Source: Methanomicrobiales archaeon HGW-Methanomicrobiales-6 (GTDB lineage Archaea; Halobacteriota; Methanomicrobia; Methanomicrobiales; Methanoculleaceae). Taken from it: a stretch of 47,773 nt of DNA. Under the pieces are notes generated by a model that was not told where the DNA came from, searched no databases, and saw only the letters and a list, made by a program, of their open reading frames with translations. Positions 8,943 to 16,552 of the stretch are shown here, piece by piece (position 1 is the stretch's first letter; each line of letters opens with the position of its first letter). Location of the stretch: the NCBI GenBank assembly GCA_002839575.1, contig PGYH01000005.1:1-47773 (forward strand). Reading direction: 5' to 3'. The position numbers were made by a program, and so were the translations under genes.

Positions 8943-9998
8943 TCACCGCACCCCCGGCTCGTAGAGGCACCAGGGGTCCTCTGCCAGGTAATCGCCGGCC
9001 TGCGCCCCCTCTTCCGTAAGCCCGTATGCCCGGGCACGGCACCCCCCACAGGCAGAACGGTACTCACATATGCCGCATTTACCTTTCAGGGCCTCGCCGG
9101 AGCGGAGGGCTGCAAAGACCTCCGACCCCCTCCAGATCTCCGCAAACGAGGTTTCCCGGATGTTCCCGAGACCCAGCGGAAGGTAGGGACAGGGGGTGAC
9201 CTCTCCTTTCGGGTCTATCCTGCAGTAGCGGATGCCCGCGATGCACCCCCGCTCCTCCTCTGCCACAGGTAATCCTATCTCGGACGCAATCCGCACGTGC
9301 TGCGGGGCGCACGTCGGGCGGATGGATAGACCCCGATCAGCCCTCAGCCGGAGAATCTCCCGGATCAGGGTCTCGTACATCTCCGGGGAGATGTCGACAA
9401 CCCCCTTTCCCCTCCCCGTGGGGACCAGGAAGAAGAACTGGAAGTCGTGCACCCCGAGGCTCTCCCCGAATTCCGCGATAGCCTCGAGCTCGCGGCGGTT
9501 CTGCAGGGTCACTGTCGTATGCACCTGGACGGGAATACCGGCATCCCTGCAGGCCTCGATGCCCGCGACGGCACGCTCCCAGGCACCCGTCACCCCCCTG
9601 AACCGGTCGTGAACTCCCGGATCCGCAGAGTCCAGGCTTATCGCCGCTTTCCGGATCCCCGCCCCGGCGAGCCGAACCGCGGTGCGGCCGTCGATCAGGG
9701 TCCCGTTCGTTCCGATAACCATTCTGAGCCCTTGATGTGTCCCGTACTCGGCGATCTCGAAGATATCGTCCCGCAGCAGGGGCTCTCCGCCGCTGAGGAT
9801 CATCACCGGGGAGCCGACCCGTGCAATCTGGTCGATGAGCATCTTCGCTTCACTGGTGGAGAGCTCCGGAGCCCCTCCCCCGTTCCCGGCATCCATGTAA
9901 CAGTGGGCGCACCGCAGGTTGCACCGGTAGGTGACGTTCCATGATACGAGGGTGGGTTTGTATTCGCTCTTCCCGTCGTCTCCGATACTATTCAACAT
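8943..9998 (-). CDS. ahbD: AhbD-type radical SAM/SPASM heme b synthase
   Basis: A radical SAM enzyme of about 351 residues that begins almost at its catalytic domain (LVSWNVTYRCNLRCAHCYMD, CxxxCxxC), with GGEPLLR and the SPASM motif CGICEYRSACGGCRARAYG near the end. These match NirJ2/AhbD, which oxidatively decarboxylates two propionates of Fe-coproporphyrin III to the vinyl groups of heme b. It is the first gene of the operon, although the reaction it catalyses is the last step. The frame opens with TTG at 9999-10001 followed at once by ATG at 9996-9998. I prefer the ATG, with GGTGG about eight bases upstream. Confidence 0.87.
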   Translation of the reverse strand: MLNSIGDDGKSEYKPTLVSWNVTYRCNLRCAHCYMDAGNGGGAPELSTSEAKMLIDQIARVGSPVMILSGGEPLLRDDIFEIAEYGTHQGLRMVIGTNGTLIDGRTAVRLAGAGIRKAAISLDSADPGVHDRFRGVTGAWERAVAGIEACRDAGIPVQVHTTVTLQNRRELEAIAEFGESLGVHDFQFFFLVPTGRGKGVVDISPEMYETLIREILRLRADRGLSIRPTCAPQHVRIASEIGLPVAEEERGCIAGIRYCRIDPKGEVTPCPYLPLGLGNIRETSFAEIWRGSEVFAALRSGEALKGKCGICEYRSACGGCRARAYGLTEEGAQAGDYLAEDPWCLYEPGVR

Positions 9999-10001
9999 CA
10001 A

Positions 10002-10301
10002 GCGACCACCAGAATCCCGGTATGCACTCCCCCGGGTCGAGAGAAGAGGGCTATACCCGGATAATTCTATATCAATGTGTCGGGAATTCCGGCAGAATAG
10101 AAAGTTTTCAGGTTATCTCCCCTGCAGAGGTTCTTTTGTATGGCCCGGGAATTTCCCCTCACATCCTCGCGTTTGCTCGTGTTGCCGGGGCTCCGGGGGA
10201 CGCCTCTTTCGCGTCGCGGGAATGGTTAACTGTCGCGCCGATCGTATAGTTCCCGGCGGTCGCGGATTCCCATCTCCGGCGGTCGTGAGCGTGGAGGAGA
10301 T
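10002..10301. promoter_or_regulatory. Divergent promoter region: ahb operon (left) and amino acid permease (right)
   Basis: This 300-base gene-free stretch lies between divergent genes. On the minus strand, bases 10061-10074 read TGATATAGAATTAT, a likely TATA box giving a leader of about 40 bases for ahbD. On the plus strand, GTATAGT at 10244-10250 may serve the permease, whose ribosome site GGAGGAG at 10293-10299 fits the ATG at 10302. I see no long inverted repeat that would mark an operator. Confidence 0.45.
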
Positions 10302-11561
10302 ATGGCAAAGACCCCGCACACTCAGGCCAGCAGGCTCTCGCGAAGACTGAATACGGGAGATGCCGTCTTTATCGGGCTCGGCTCCATGATCGGGGCCGGC
10401 ATCTTCACGGCTCTTGCACCTGCTGCGGCCGCGGCCGGGGCCGGGCTGCTTCTCGGCCTCGCGATTGCGGCCTCCGTTGCGTACTGCAACGCCTCCTCAT
10501 CCGCACAGCTCGCCCGCCTCTACCCTGCATCGGGCGGCACCTATGTGTACGCCGGAGAGCGGTTGAACGGGTTCTGGGCCTGGGTTGCGGGCTGGGGTTT
10601 TGTGGCCGGCAAACTCGCCAGCTGCTCTGCGGTCGCGCTCACCTTCGGCTACTACCTGGCCCCGGAGTATGCACGGTTCCTTGCCGCGGGGGCGGTGATC
10701 GCATTCACGGCGTTGAACTTCTTCGGGATCGAGAAGACCGCCAGCGCCACGAAGGTCATTGTCGTGGTGGTCCTGCTCTCTCTCTCCGCGATTGTTGCCC
10801 TTATCTTCGTCGGCGAGCCGGATATCGGCAACTTAAGCCCGATCCTCGGACCGAACGGCCTGTACGGGATCCTGCAGTCGGCGGGGATCTGGTTCTTCGC
10901 GTTTGCAGGGTATTCGAGGATCGCCACCCTGGCAGAAGAGGTCGAAGACCCGGAGACGTCCATCCCACGGGCAATCGTGCTCGGTCTTTGCATCACGCTC
11001 TTTGTCTACGCCGTCGTCGTCGTCTCGGCGCTGCTCCTTGTCGGGCCTGCGGCTCTCGCCCGGTCCGACGCGCCCCTGGTGACGGCGCTTGCCGGGGCAG
11101 GTTTTCAATCGTGGCAGTGGATCATCCGGGTTGGTTCGACGTTTGCGACCCTCGGGGTGCTGCTCTCCCTGATGACGGGCATCAGCCGGATGCTCTTTGC
11201 CATGGCGGCGGACCAGAGAATGCCTTCATACCTCGCCCGGGTTCACCCGGTGCACAGGGTTCCGCACCTTGCCGAACTGACGGTCGGCGTAATCCTGGTC
11301 GTGGTGGTGCTGCTCGCGGACCTCCGCGCGGCGATAGGGTTCAGTTCGTTTACCGTGCTGCTGTACTACGCGGTCACGAACCTCTCTGCATACACGTTAT
11401 CGGGGCAGGAGAGGTTGTACAGCAGAAATTTTGCGCTACTGGGTCTTCTGGGATGCCTGCTGCTTGCTTTCATGCTGCCGGCAACAGCCGTCGGTATCGG
11501 GAGCGCGGTCATGCTGGCGGGCATACCGGTTTACCTCGTCCAGAGGCGGCGCAGTTCGTGA
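10302..11561 (+). CDS. APC-superfamily amino acid permease
   Basis: A 419-residue integral membrane transporter with about 12 hydrophobic segments. The first helix carries GLGSMIGAGIFTALAP, the unwound glycine motif (G-S/A-x-I-G-x-G) that contacts the substrate backbone in APC carriers. It reads through to a short cytoplasmic tail. Such proteins import amino acids or polyamines by cation symport or exchange; the substrate cannot be told from sequence. There is no attached universal-stress domain, unlike the longer archaeal members. It stands alone, with a strong ribosome site (GGAGGAG) and divergent from ahb. Confidence 0.88.
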   Translation: MAKTPHTQASRLSRRLNTGDAVFIGLGSMIGAGIFTALAPAAAAAGAGLLLGLAIAASVAYCNASSSAQLARLYPASGGTYVYAGERLNGFWAWVAGWGFVAGKLASCSAVALTFGYYLAPEYARFLAAGAVIAFTALNFFGIEKTASATKVIVVVVLLSLSAIVALIFVGEPDIGNLSPILGPNGLYGILQSAGIWFFAFAGYSRIATLAEEVEDPETSIPRAIVLGLCITLFVYAVVVVSALLLVGPAALARSDAPLVTALAGAGFQSWQWIIRVGSTFATLGVLLSLMTGISRMLFAMAADQRMPSYLARVHPVHRVPHLAELTVGVILVVVVLLADLRAAIGFSSFTVLLYYAVTNLSAYTLSGQERLYSRNFALLGLLGCLLLAFMLPATAVGIGSAVMLAGIPVYLVQRRRSS

Positions 11562-11569
11562 CAGGACCG

Positions 11570-11881
11570 TCAGCCCCAGATCGGGTCGTCGCCGAACCGG
11601 TCCATCCAGTAGTCGGCGGGGTTCTGCGCCAGGTCCTTTTCGAGATCTTCGAGCCTGAACGAGACGGGACGGTTCATGCAGTAGTCAACCAGGAGATCGT
11701 AGGCCTCTTTCAGGCGTATCGTCATCTCATGGGACTCCGCCGGGTCTTTCTGCGACACGTCGGGATGCCACTCCTTGAGTTTCTCTGAGTAGCGCACGCG
11801 AATCTCACTCTGGCTGGCACGGTCCCGGATGCCAAGCAGCTCGGCCGCCTCCCTCACCCGCCCGGCGGTTATTGTGGCCAT
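11570..11881 (-). CDS. Small stand-alone J-domain protein
   Basis: I start at the ATG at 11879-11881, giving 103 residues. The frame stays open further upstream, but that stretch is the antisense of the next gene. Residues 9-69 form a J domain: helix II is basic, and HPD at 39-41 (LKEWHPDVSQ) is the motif that stimulates the ATPase of DnaK/Hsp70. The remaining 35 residues (VSFRLEDLEKDLAQNPADYW) are acidic and lack the Gly-rich and zinc regions of true DnaJ. It is therefore a specialised co-chaperone, possibly one that recruits Hsp70 to one client. It converges on the permease and is divergent from the aminotransferase. Confidence 0.75.
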   Translation of the reverse strand: MATITAGRVREAAELLGIRDRASQSEIRVRYSEKLKEWHPDVSQKDPAESHEMTIRLKEAYDLLVDYCMNRPVSFRLEDLEKDLAQNPADYWMDRFGDDPIWG

Positions 11882-11980
11882 CAAAGATGCATGTACAGTG
11901 CCTGCAGGATAAGCGTTGTGAAGTGCCCAAAGCGATCTCTTTTTGGTCGCACACGATAGATTCACTGAAAACGAGGTCTT

Positions 11981-13147
11981 ATGGCAGATAACCCGCCGAT
12001 CATCTACTTGAACAACGCCGCCACGACCTGGCCCAAACCCCCGGAGGTGCTCAAGGCCGTCGGGCAATCCCTCTCCCTCCCTGTCTTCGGGTCTGGGAGG
12101 ACCACCGGGAGCCAGGGTGAGGACTACATCACGCTGGCGCGGGAGGCGCTCGCGGGCCTCCTTGCCGCAGATACGCCGGAGCACGTGGTCTTCACCCAGA
12201 ACGCGACCGATTCACTAAACATCCTCATCCAGGGATTTCTCGCCAGAGAGGCCGGGTGTCACGTCATCACGACCGAGCTCGACCACAACTCGGTTCTGCG
12301 GCCGCTTCACGAGCTCGAGCGGCAGGGCAGTATCCGGCTGACGGTCCTCCCCTTCGAGAACGGCTCCGTCAGCCCCGACGCCGTCGAAGCGGCCGTCACG
12401 CCCGATACCCGGCTCATGGTCACGGCCCACGGGAGCAACGTGCTCGGCTCCGTGCAGGACGTCGCCCGGATGGGGGAACTCCTGCACGAACACGGCGTCT
12501 ACTTCATCGTCGACGGAGCGCAGACCGCCGGCCACATCCCTGTCGACCTCGGAGCCCTCCCGGCCGACGCCTACGTCTTCACCGGCCATAAGGGCCTCCT
12601 GGGGATTCCCGGCACCGGCGGGTTCTACCTGCGGGACTTAGAATCGGTCGCCCCCGTCCGCTACGGCGGGACCGGCACGGACTCCTTCTCGCTCTACCAG
12701 CCCCGCGAGATGCCAGAGCGGTTCGAGACCGGGACCCACAATTACCCCGGCCTTGCGGCCCTGGCGGCCGGGGCGAACTACGTCGCGTCGATCGGGATGA
12801 AGGCCATTGCGGAGAAGGCGGAGCGCCAGACGGCGTTCCTCGTCCGGGAGTTGAAGGAAGAGCCCAACGTCACAGTCTACAACGAGTCGCCGTCCCTCCC
12901 CATCGTCTCGTTCAACATCGACGGCGTGGAGAACGACGACGTGGGGTTCATCCTCGCCCGTGCCTACGGGATCGTCGCCCGTACCGGGCTGCACTGTGCG
13001 CCTCTCGTTCATCGGGCAATCGACGGGGGGAGGGGCTCTGTGCGGCTCAGCCTCTCCTGGTTCACGACGGACGAAGAGTGCCGTACCGCCGCACGAGCAG
13101 TAAAGGAGATTGCGAGAAATGCGAATAGTTCGGTCGGTTCGTCATAA
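11981..13147 (+). CDS. Class V aminotransferase, cysteine desulfurase-like
   Basis: A 388-residue PLP enzyme of the cysteine desulfurase/SufS-like group. YLNNAATTWPKPPEV opens the protein, His102 (ELDHNS) stacks on PLP, FIVDGAQTAGHIP contains the Asp and Gln contacts, and TGHKGLLG supplies the Schiff-base Lys204. Near the end TGLHCAPLVH has the mobile-loop Cys expected of a desulfurase. The opening and the HCAP loop resemble a subgroup of uncharacterised desulfurase-like proteins rather than IscS or NifS. It would release sulfur from cysteine as an enzyme-bound persulfide. The last 29 bases overlap the next gene, so a functional tie is likely. A near copy of its final approximately 25 codons survives as a relic near 26140. 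Confidence 0.88.
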   Translation: MADNPPIIYLNNAATTWPKPPEVLKAVGQSLSLPVFGSGRTTGSQGEDYITLAREALAGLLAADTPEHVVFTQNATDSLNILIQGFLAREAGCHVITTELDHNSVLRPLHELERQGSIRLTVLPFENGSVSPDAVEAAVTPDTRLMVTAHGSNVLGSVQDVARMGELLHEHGVYFIVDGAQTAGHIPVDLGALPADAYVFTGHKGLLGIPGTGGFYLRDLESVAPVRYGGTGTDSFSLYQPREMPERFETGTHNYPGLAALAAGANYVASIGMKAIAEKAERQTAFLVRELKEEPNVTVYNESPSLPIVSFNIDGVENDDVGFILARAYGIVARTGLHCAPLVHRAIDGGRGSVRLSLSWFTTDEECRTAARAVKEIARNANSSVGSS

Positions 13148-13487
13148 ATCCTGCGCAGACGGCTCCTTCATGAAGGAGTTCCTCCTGAGCACCCCCATAC
13201 CGGAGGGGTTCTTTGCCTATCTCGGGAACTTCGGGAAGGTAGAGGCGCTCCCCAACATCGGCGAGGGGTTCTACAAATTTGAGAAGCCCGACTGGTTCTC
13301 TATCAAGGGGTTTACCGGCGACACCACCGTCGAAGTCCGGTTCAAAAAGGAGGTGATGGACCTGACGGTGGACTTCCTCTACCTCCTCTTCACAACCTAC
13401 CGCGAGGAGGGAACGGACCTCCGGGTGCTGAAACAGAGGGAGCAGGCGGTCGGGAGACGGGTGCAGGAGCACCTGTATGGGCGTTGA
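13119..13487 (+). CDS. Conserved-looking protein of unknown function, 122 residues
   Basis: I do not recognise this family. The best start is the ATG at 13119, preceded by GAGATTGCGAGA, inside the 3' end of the aminotransferase. The protein is soluble, with a single Cys near the start (HKSCADG), a middle rich in Gly and aromatic residues (EGFFAYLGNFGKVEALP, FYKFEKPDWFS), and a charged helical C-terminus. It lies between an aminotransferase and a methyltransferase with overlaps or gaps of under 30 bases. A relic of the same gene, also fused to the aminotransferase tail, exists at about 26215-26283, so the pair is an inherited unit. It could be a small partner or acceptor for the desulfurase; that is inference only. 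Confidence 0.72.
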   Translation: MRIVRSVRHKSCADGSFMKEFLLSTPIPEGFFAYLGNFGKVEALPNIGEGFYKFEKPDWFSIKGFTGDTTVEVRFKKEVMDLTVDFLYLLFTTYREEGTDLRVLKQREQAVGRRVQEHLYGR

Positions 13488-13496
13488 GGGGAGCTG

Positions 13497-14063
13497 ATGG
13501 ACGTATTCGAGCGGTTTGCCGCAGAATACGACCGCTGGTTTGAGGAGCATCGCGCCGAATACCTGGCGGAGCTCGCCAGAGTCCGGCGCCTCCTCCCCTG
13601 CCCGGACGCCCGTGCCGTCGAGGTGGGCGTCGGGTCCGGGCGGTTCGCCGCATCGCTCGGGATCAGGATCGGGATCGAGCCCTCGCAGGCCCTCGGCCGG
13701 ATAGCGCGGGAACGGGGGATCGAGGTCATCCGCGGTCGGGCTGAGTCGATCCCGCTCCGGGACGGGTGCTGTTCGTCCGTCCTGATGGTGACGGTCATCT
13801 GCTTCCTTGACGACCCGGTCGCGGCGTTCGAGGAGGCCCACCGGATCCTCGCCCCGCAGGGAGCCCTTGTGATCGGATTTATCGAGCGCGAAGGACCGGT
13901 CGCGCAGAAGTACCTGCACGAGAAGAGAAAACACCGTTTCCTCTCCCGCGCCCGGTTCTATTTGTCGGGTGAGGTTCAGGCATTCCTCCGGTATACCGGG
14001 TTTCGAGTGGCAGATCTTGAGTCACGGGCAGGCTTCTCTGTTCTCGCTGCGCGGAAAGGCTGA
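13497..14063 (+). CDS. Class I SAM-dependent methyltransferase
   Basis: A 188-residue protein with the SAM-binding glycine motif (AVEVGVGSGRFAASL, about residues 41-55), the acidic residue after strand 2 (IGIEPSQ) and a motif II/III region (SIPLRDGCCSSVLM, then LAPQGALVIGF). It belongs to the UbiE/Methyltransf_11 group of small-molecule methyltransferases; the substrate is unknown. It begins nine bases after the previous stop with GGAG close to the ATG, so it is the third gene of the operon. The last approximately 20 codons (GFRVADLESRAGFSVLAARK) are copied in the relic near 26290-26350. Confidence 0.85.
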   Translation: MDVFERFAAEYDRWFEEHRAEYLAELARVRRLLPCPDARAVEVGVGSGRFAASLGIRIGIEPSQALGRIARERGIEVIRGRAESIPLRDGCCSSVLMVTVICFLDDPVAAFEEAHRILAPQGALVIGFIEREGPVAQKYLHEKRKHRFLSRARFYLSGEVQAFLRYTGFRVADLESRAGFSVLAARKG

Positions 14064-14103
14064 TACCCGGCCTTCTCCCCATCGCGGCGCCTTCGCACAC
14101 AGG

Positions 14104-14424
14104 TTACTTCTCTGGGATCTCTGTAATCACGCTCTCCAGGTGCTGCCGGTAGAGTGCCTGCGGGTCGAGCTCCCGTAACCCGTCTGCCGTCCTGACCACC
14201 ACCCTGCCGACGCCGGCATTCACCAGCATCTTTGAGCACATCAGGCAGGGCGGGTCGTACGAAGGCGCTCCCGTCAGGCGCTCGAACCCGGCAAGGTACA
14301 TCGTACAGCCGGCCGCAGCCCGTCCTGCCTGCAGGAGCGCGTTCATCTCTGTGTTTACTGAACGGGAGACCTCGTAGCGTTCGCCGGAGGGGATGTTGTA
14401 CTGCCTGCGTATGCAGGTGTTCAA
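14104..14424 (-). pseudogene. Decayed dCMP deaminase copy lacking its N-terminal half
   Basis: Codons from LNTCIRRQYNIPSGERYE to the stop match the intact deaminase at 29643-30164 almost residue for residue. About 68 residues of the N-terminus are missing; upstream of 14424 the sequence is unrelated. The zinc-ligand/proton-shuttle motif HAEMNAL has become NTEMNAL, so the His ligand is lost while PPCLMC is retained. A truncated protein with a lost zinc ligand cannot be a working deaminase. The reading frame of the remnant is still open, which suggests fairly recent decay. It converges on the methyltransferase gene. Confidence 0.85.
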
Positions 14425-14544
14425 GATCGCAGGCCGAGGATTCCCCGGACTGAAGTCAGGAGTAGAATCGGCCCTCACCGCGCCCCCATCCACGTTCACC
14501 CGCACGGCTATTCTTTAACCGGAGAAGTCCCAACAGGCACGCGT

Positions 14545-14906
14545 ATGTGATCGGTGACAAAGTTGCGGCTGTTTGCGTCTCCCAATGAGAACAGATGCTG
14601 TTCGCTATGGTGGAGCGGTATAACGTCGCTTGCAACGCTATCACACCGGTTGCCTTTTCTGAGCGGCAGCTCTCTGAAAGAGAATTGCAGGCCCGGGTAC
14701 ACTCCACTGTCCGGGAGACCGAAGGTCGCCCGGCGCAGGTGGCCCTTCTTGCACCCGCAAGGTTGCCGGCAGTTACCAGAGTGCCTGAGAGGCGATCAGG
14801 GGAGCGCCGGTTTAAGACCGATATCAATCACGTCATCAGCAAGTGGAACGTGATGCCACACACGGTATCATGCCCCTGGCAAGAGAATGGGCTGGTTGAC
14901 GATTAA
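14545..14906 (+). pseudogene. Degenerate TnpB-type transposase fragment
   Basis: The frame from 14595 reads LFAMVERYNVACNAITPVAF, then ELQARVHSTVRETEGRPAQV. This resembles the N-terminal helix bundle of one branch of TnpB/IS605 OrfB proteins (pattern L-x-T-x-E-x-[FY]-N-x-A-C-N and R-x-x-x-x-x-P-A-Q-x-A). The preceding KLRLFASPNEN lies in another frame, with the shift near 14587. Downstream the match fades and the frame ends at 14906. No RuvC residues or end hairpins remain. It is a relic of a family different from the intact element at 26.4-27.5 kb. The call rests on pattern memory, so confidence is moderate. Confidence 0.5.
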
Positions 14907-15055
14907 GTTTCCAGTGAGCGTATGAAAACAGCCCTGCCTCCGGCAATCCCCGGACCGGGGCAGGGGGGGTCGCTACCCCTGCCAGTGGGGATAGTCGGAT
15001 CCGGAGTCTCCCGGAATCCAGGGGAAGATATGTTTCCGTTATTCTGCAAAGATCC
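14907..15055. other. Intergenic DNA, no gene seen
   Basis: Between the transposase relic and the end of the NHL/PKD protein there is a G-rich run near 14960-14970 and no convincing frame. Confidence 0.4.
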
Positions 15056-16459
15056 TCAGATCAACTCAAACCACACGTCCCGCAACCCAACGTTGTACTG
15101 GGCGATGAAGAGGGCATCGCCGACGTCGATCACGCCGTTCACATGGACATCGGTCTTCCGGAATCTGTCGGTGCCGGCGGCAGGCTGCTCCCGGAGCCCC
15201 ACGATCTCCTGGAGGACGACGAGGGTATCGGCCTGGTTAACCTTGCTGTCGTCGTTAGCATCCCCGAAAAGGATCGGGGTGACCTTAATATAGTTGGTTT
15301 TTGTGACATTCGAGAGGCCACCGTTAATCGAGAGCGTCACATGATAGTTGCCGGGAGAAACGTAGGTATGGGTAGGGTTTTGCTGATCACTGGTGCCGCT
15401 GTCCCCGAAGTCCCAGGCCCACGAAGTCGGTGACCCGGTCGAGGTGTCGGTGAACGTTGTTGTAAACGGGGCGGTGCCACTCATTTTATCAGTCAAGAAG
15501 TTTGCAGCCAGAACAACAGGTGCGAACTTCTGAATACGGTGATTTTGTTCATCTACCACGTAGACGTTCCCGGCAGCATCAATCGTGATTCCTGAAGGTT
15601 TATTGAACTGGCCAACGCCGGTGCCGGGTGAACCCCACCTTGTGAGGGGCTCTCCTCTGTCATTGAAGGTTCTGATATTGTCGTTATCGTAATCTGCAAG
15701 ATAGATGTACCCTCTTTCATCCACTGCGATGCCATAAGGGTGGAATATACCCTCACCCGGAAGTGCCCACTTCATAAGGAATCCCCCGGTGACATTGAAC
15801 TTCTGGATCCGGAAATTGCTTGAATCCGCGACATAGATAGCGCCATCATCATCCACCGCGATGCTGAGCGGGAACTGGAACTGGCCGTTGCTTGTGCCCA
15901 TACTCCCCCATGCCCGTATGAAGTCACCGGTATCTGTGAAGGCCTGTATTCGGTTATTTCCCGTATCGACGACATAGACGGTACCGGATTCATCCACCGC
16001 AATACCTTGCGGACCGCTGAACTCCCCATCACCAGTGCCAGAGCCGCCCCACTCGCAACAGTACGTACCGGTGCCTGTGAACTTCTGTATGCGACTGTTC
16101 TGGCAGTCTACCACATAGACAGAGCCATTTCCATCCACGGCAACGTCCCGTGGAGCACGGAACTCCCCATCATTGGTACCTTCTGTCCCCCAGGCTCTTA
16201 TGAAATCCCCAGTGCTGGTAAATACCTGGATGCGGTTGTTGCCCCTATCAGAGACATAGACGTTACCAGATCCGTCTAGCGCAATCCCAGATGGGGTAAT
16301 AAACTGCCCATTGTCGGAGCCTTTTGATCCCCACTGTATGATTGGGGCATAGGAGTCACCTGTCAGGTGCCCTTCCGCTGCTGATCCCGTCGGGATCAGT
16401 AGCAATAACATACAGAGTGTAGCGAGAACAACTGCTTCTTTTCGTATCACGTCAATCAC
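15056..16459 (-). CDS. Secreted NHL-repeat/PKD/dockerin-like protein
   Basis: A 467-residue exported protein. A signal sequence (VLATLCMLLLLIPTGSAA) is followed by six NHL beta-propeller repeats at about 38-315 (for example GIALDGSGNVYVSDRGNNRI). A PKD domain at about 318-395 (SWAWDFGDSGTSDQQNPTHT) comes next, then two EF-hand-like dockerin segments at about 400-467 (GDANDDSKVNQADTLVVLQE and GVIDVGDALFIAQYNVGLR). No membrane anchor is present, so it may be held by the dockerin pair or released. Six blades would make one closed propeller for protein or sugar binding. The frame opens with GTG at 16459; a second GTG at 16450 is possible. TATATATGG lies immediately upstream. Confidence 0.85.
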   Translation of the reverse strand: MIDVIRKEAVVLATLCMLLLLIPTGSAAEGHLTGDSYAPIIQWGSKGSDNGQFITPSGIALDGSGNVYVSDRGNNRIQVFTSTGDFIRAWGTEGTNDGEFRAPRDVAVDGNGSVYVVDCQNSRIQKFTGTGTYCCEWGGSGTGDGEFSGPQGIAVDESGTVYVVDTGNNRIQAFTDTGDFIRAWGSMGTSNGQFQFPLSIAVDDDGAIYVADSSNFRIQKFNVTGGFLMKWALPGEGIFHPYGIAVDERGYIYLADYDNDNIRTFNDRGEPLTRWGSPGTGVGQFNKPSGITIDAAGNVYVVDEQNHRIQKFAPVVLAANFLTDKMSGTAPFTTTFTDTSTGSPTSWAWDFGDSGTSDQQNPTHTYVSPGNYHVTLSINGGLSNVTKTNYIKVTPILFGDANDDSKVNQADTLVVLQEIVGLREQPAAGTDRFRKTDVHVNGVIDVGDALFIAQYNVGLRDVWFELI

Positions 16460-16537
16460 ACCATATATACATATGAACCAGTCCTCCAGTCAGGGAGGCG
16501 GATGGGCAGGAGGGTGTCGTTAAACGACTGCATAGTC

Positions 16538-16552
16538 AAAAAAAGGGTAGTG
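16538..16552 (-). terminator. Oligo-T termination signal after the 228-residue surface protein
   Basis: The minus strand reads CCC followed by seven T (16538-16544) a few bases after the stop at 16553. U-runs of this length end transcription in archaea. It separates this gene from the NHL/PKD gene, which has its own TATA-like sequence around 16462-16475. Confidence 0.45.

Noticed and set aside
6789-10001. Heme d1 (nir) biosynthesis cluster
   Set aside because: NirJ-like enzymes are similar, but no cytochrome cd1 or other nir gene is present and the four-gene set is that of Ahb heme b synthesis.
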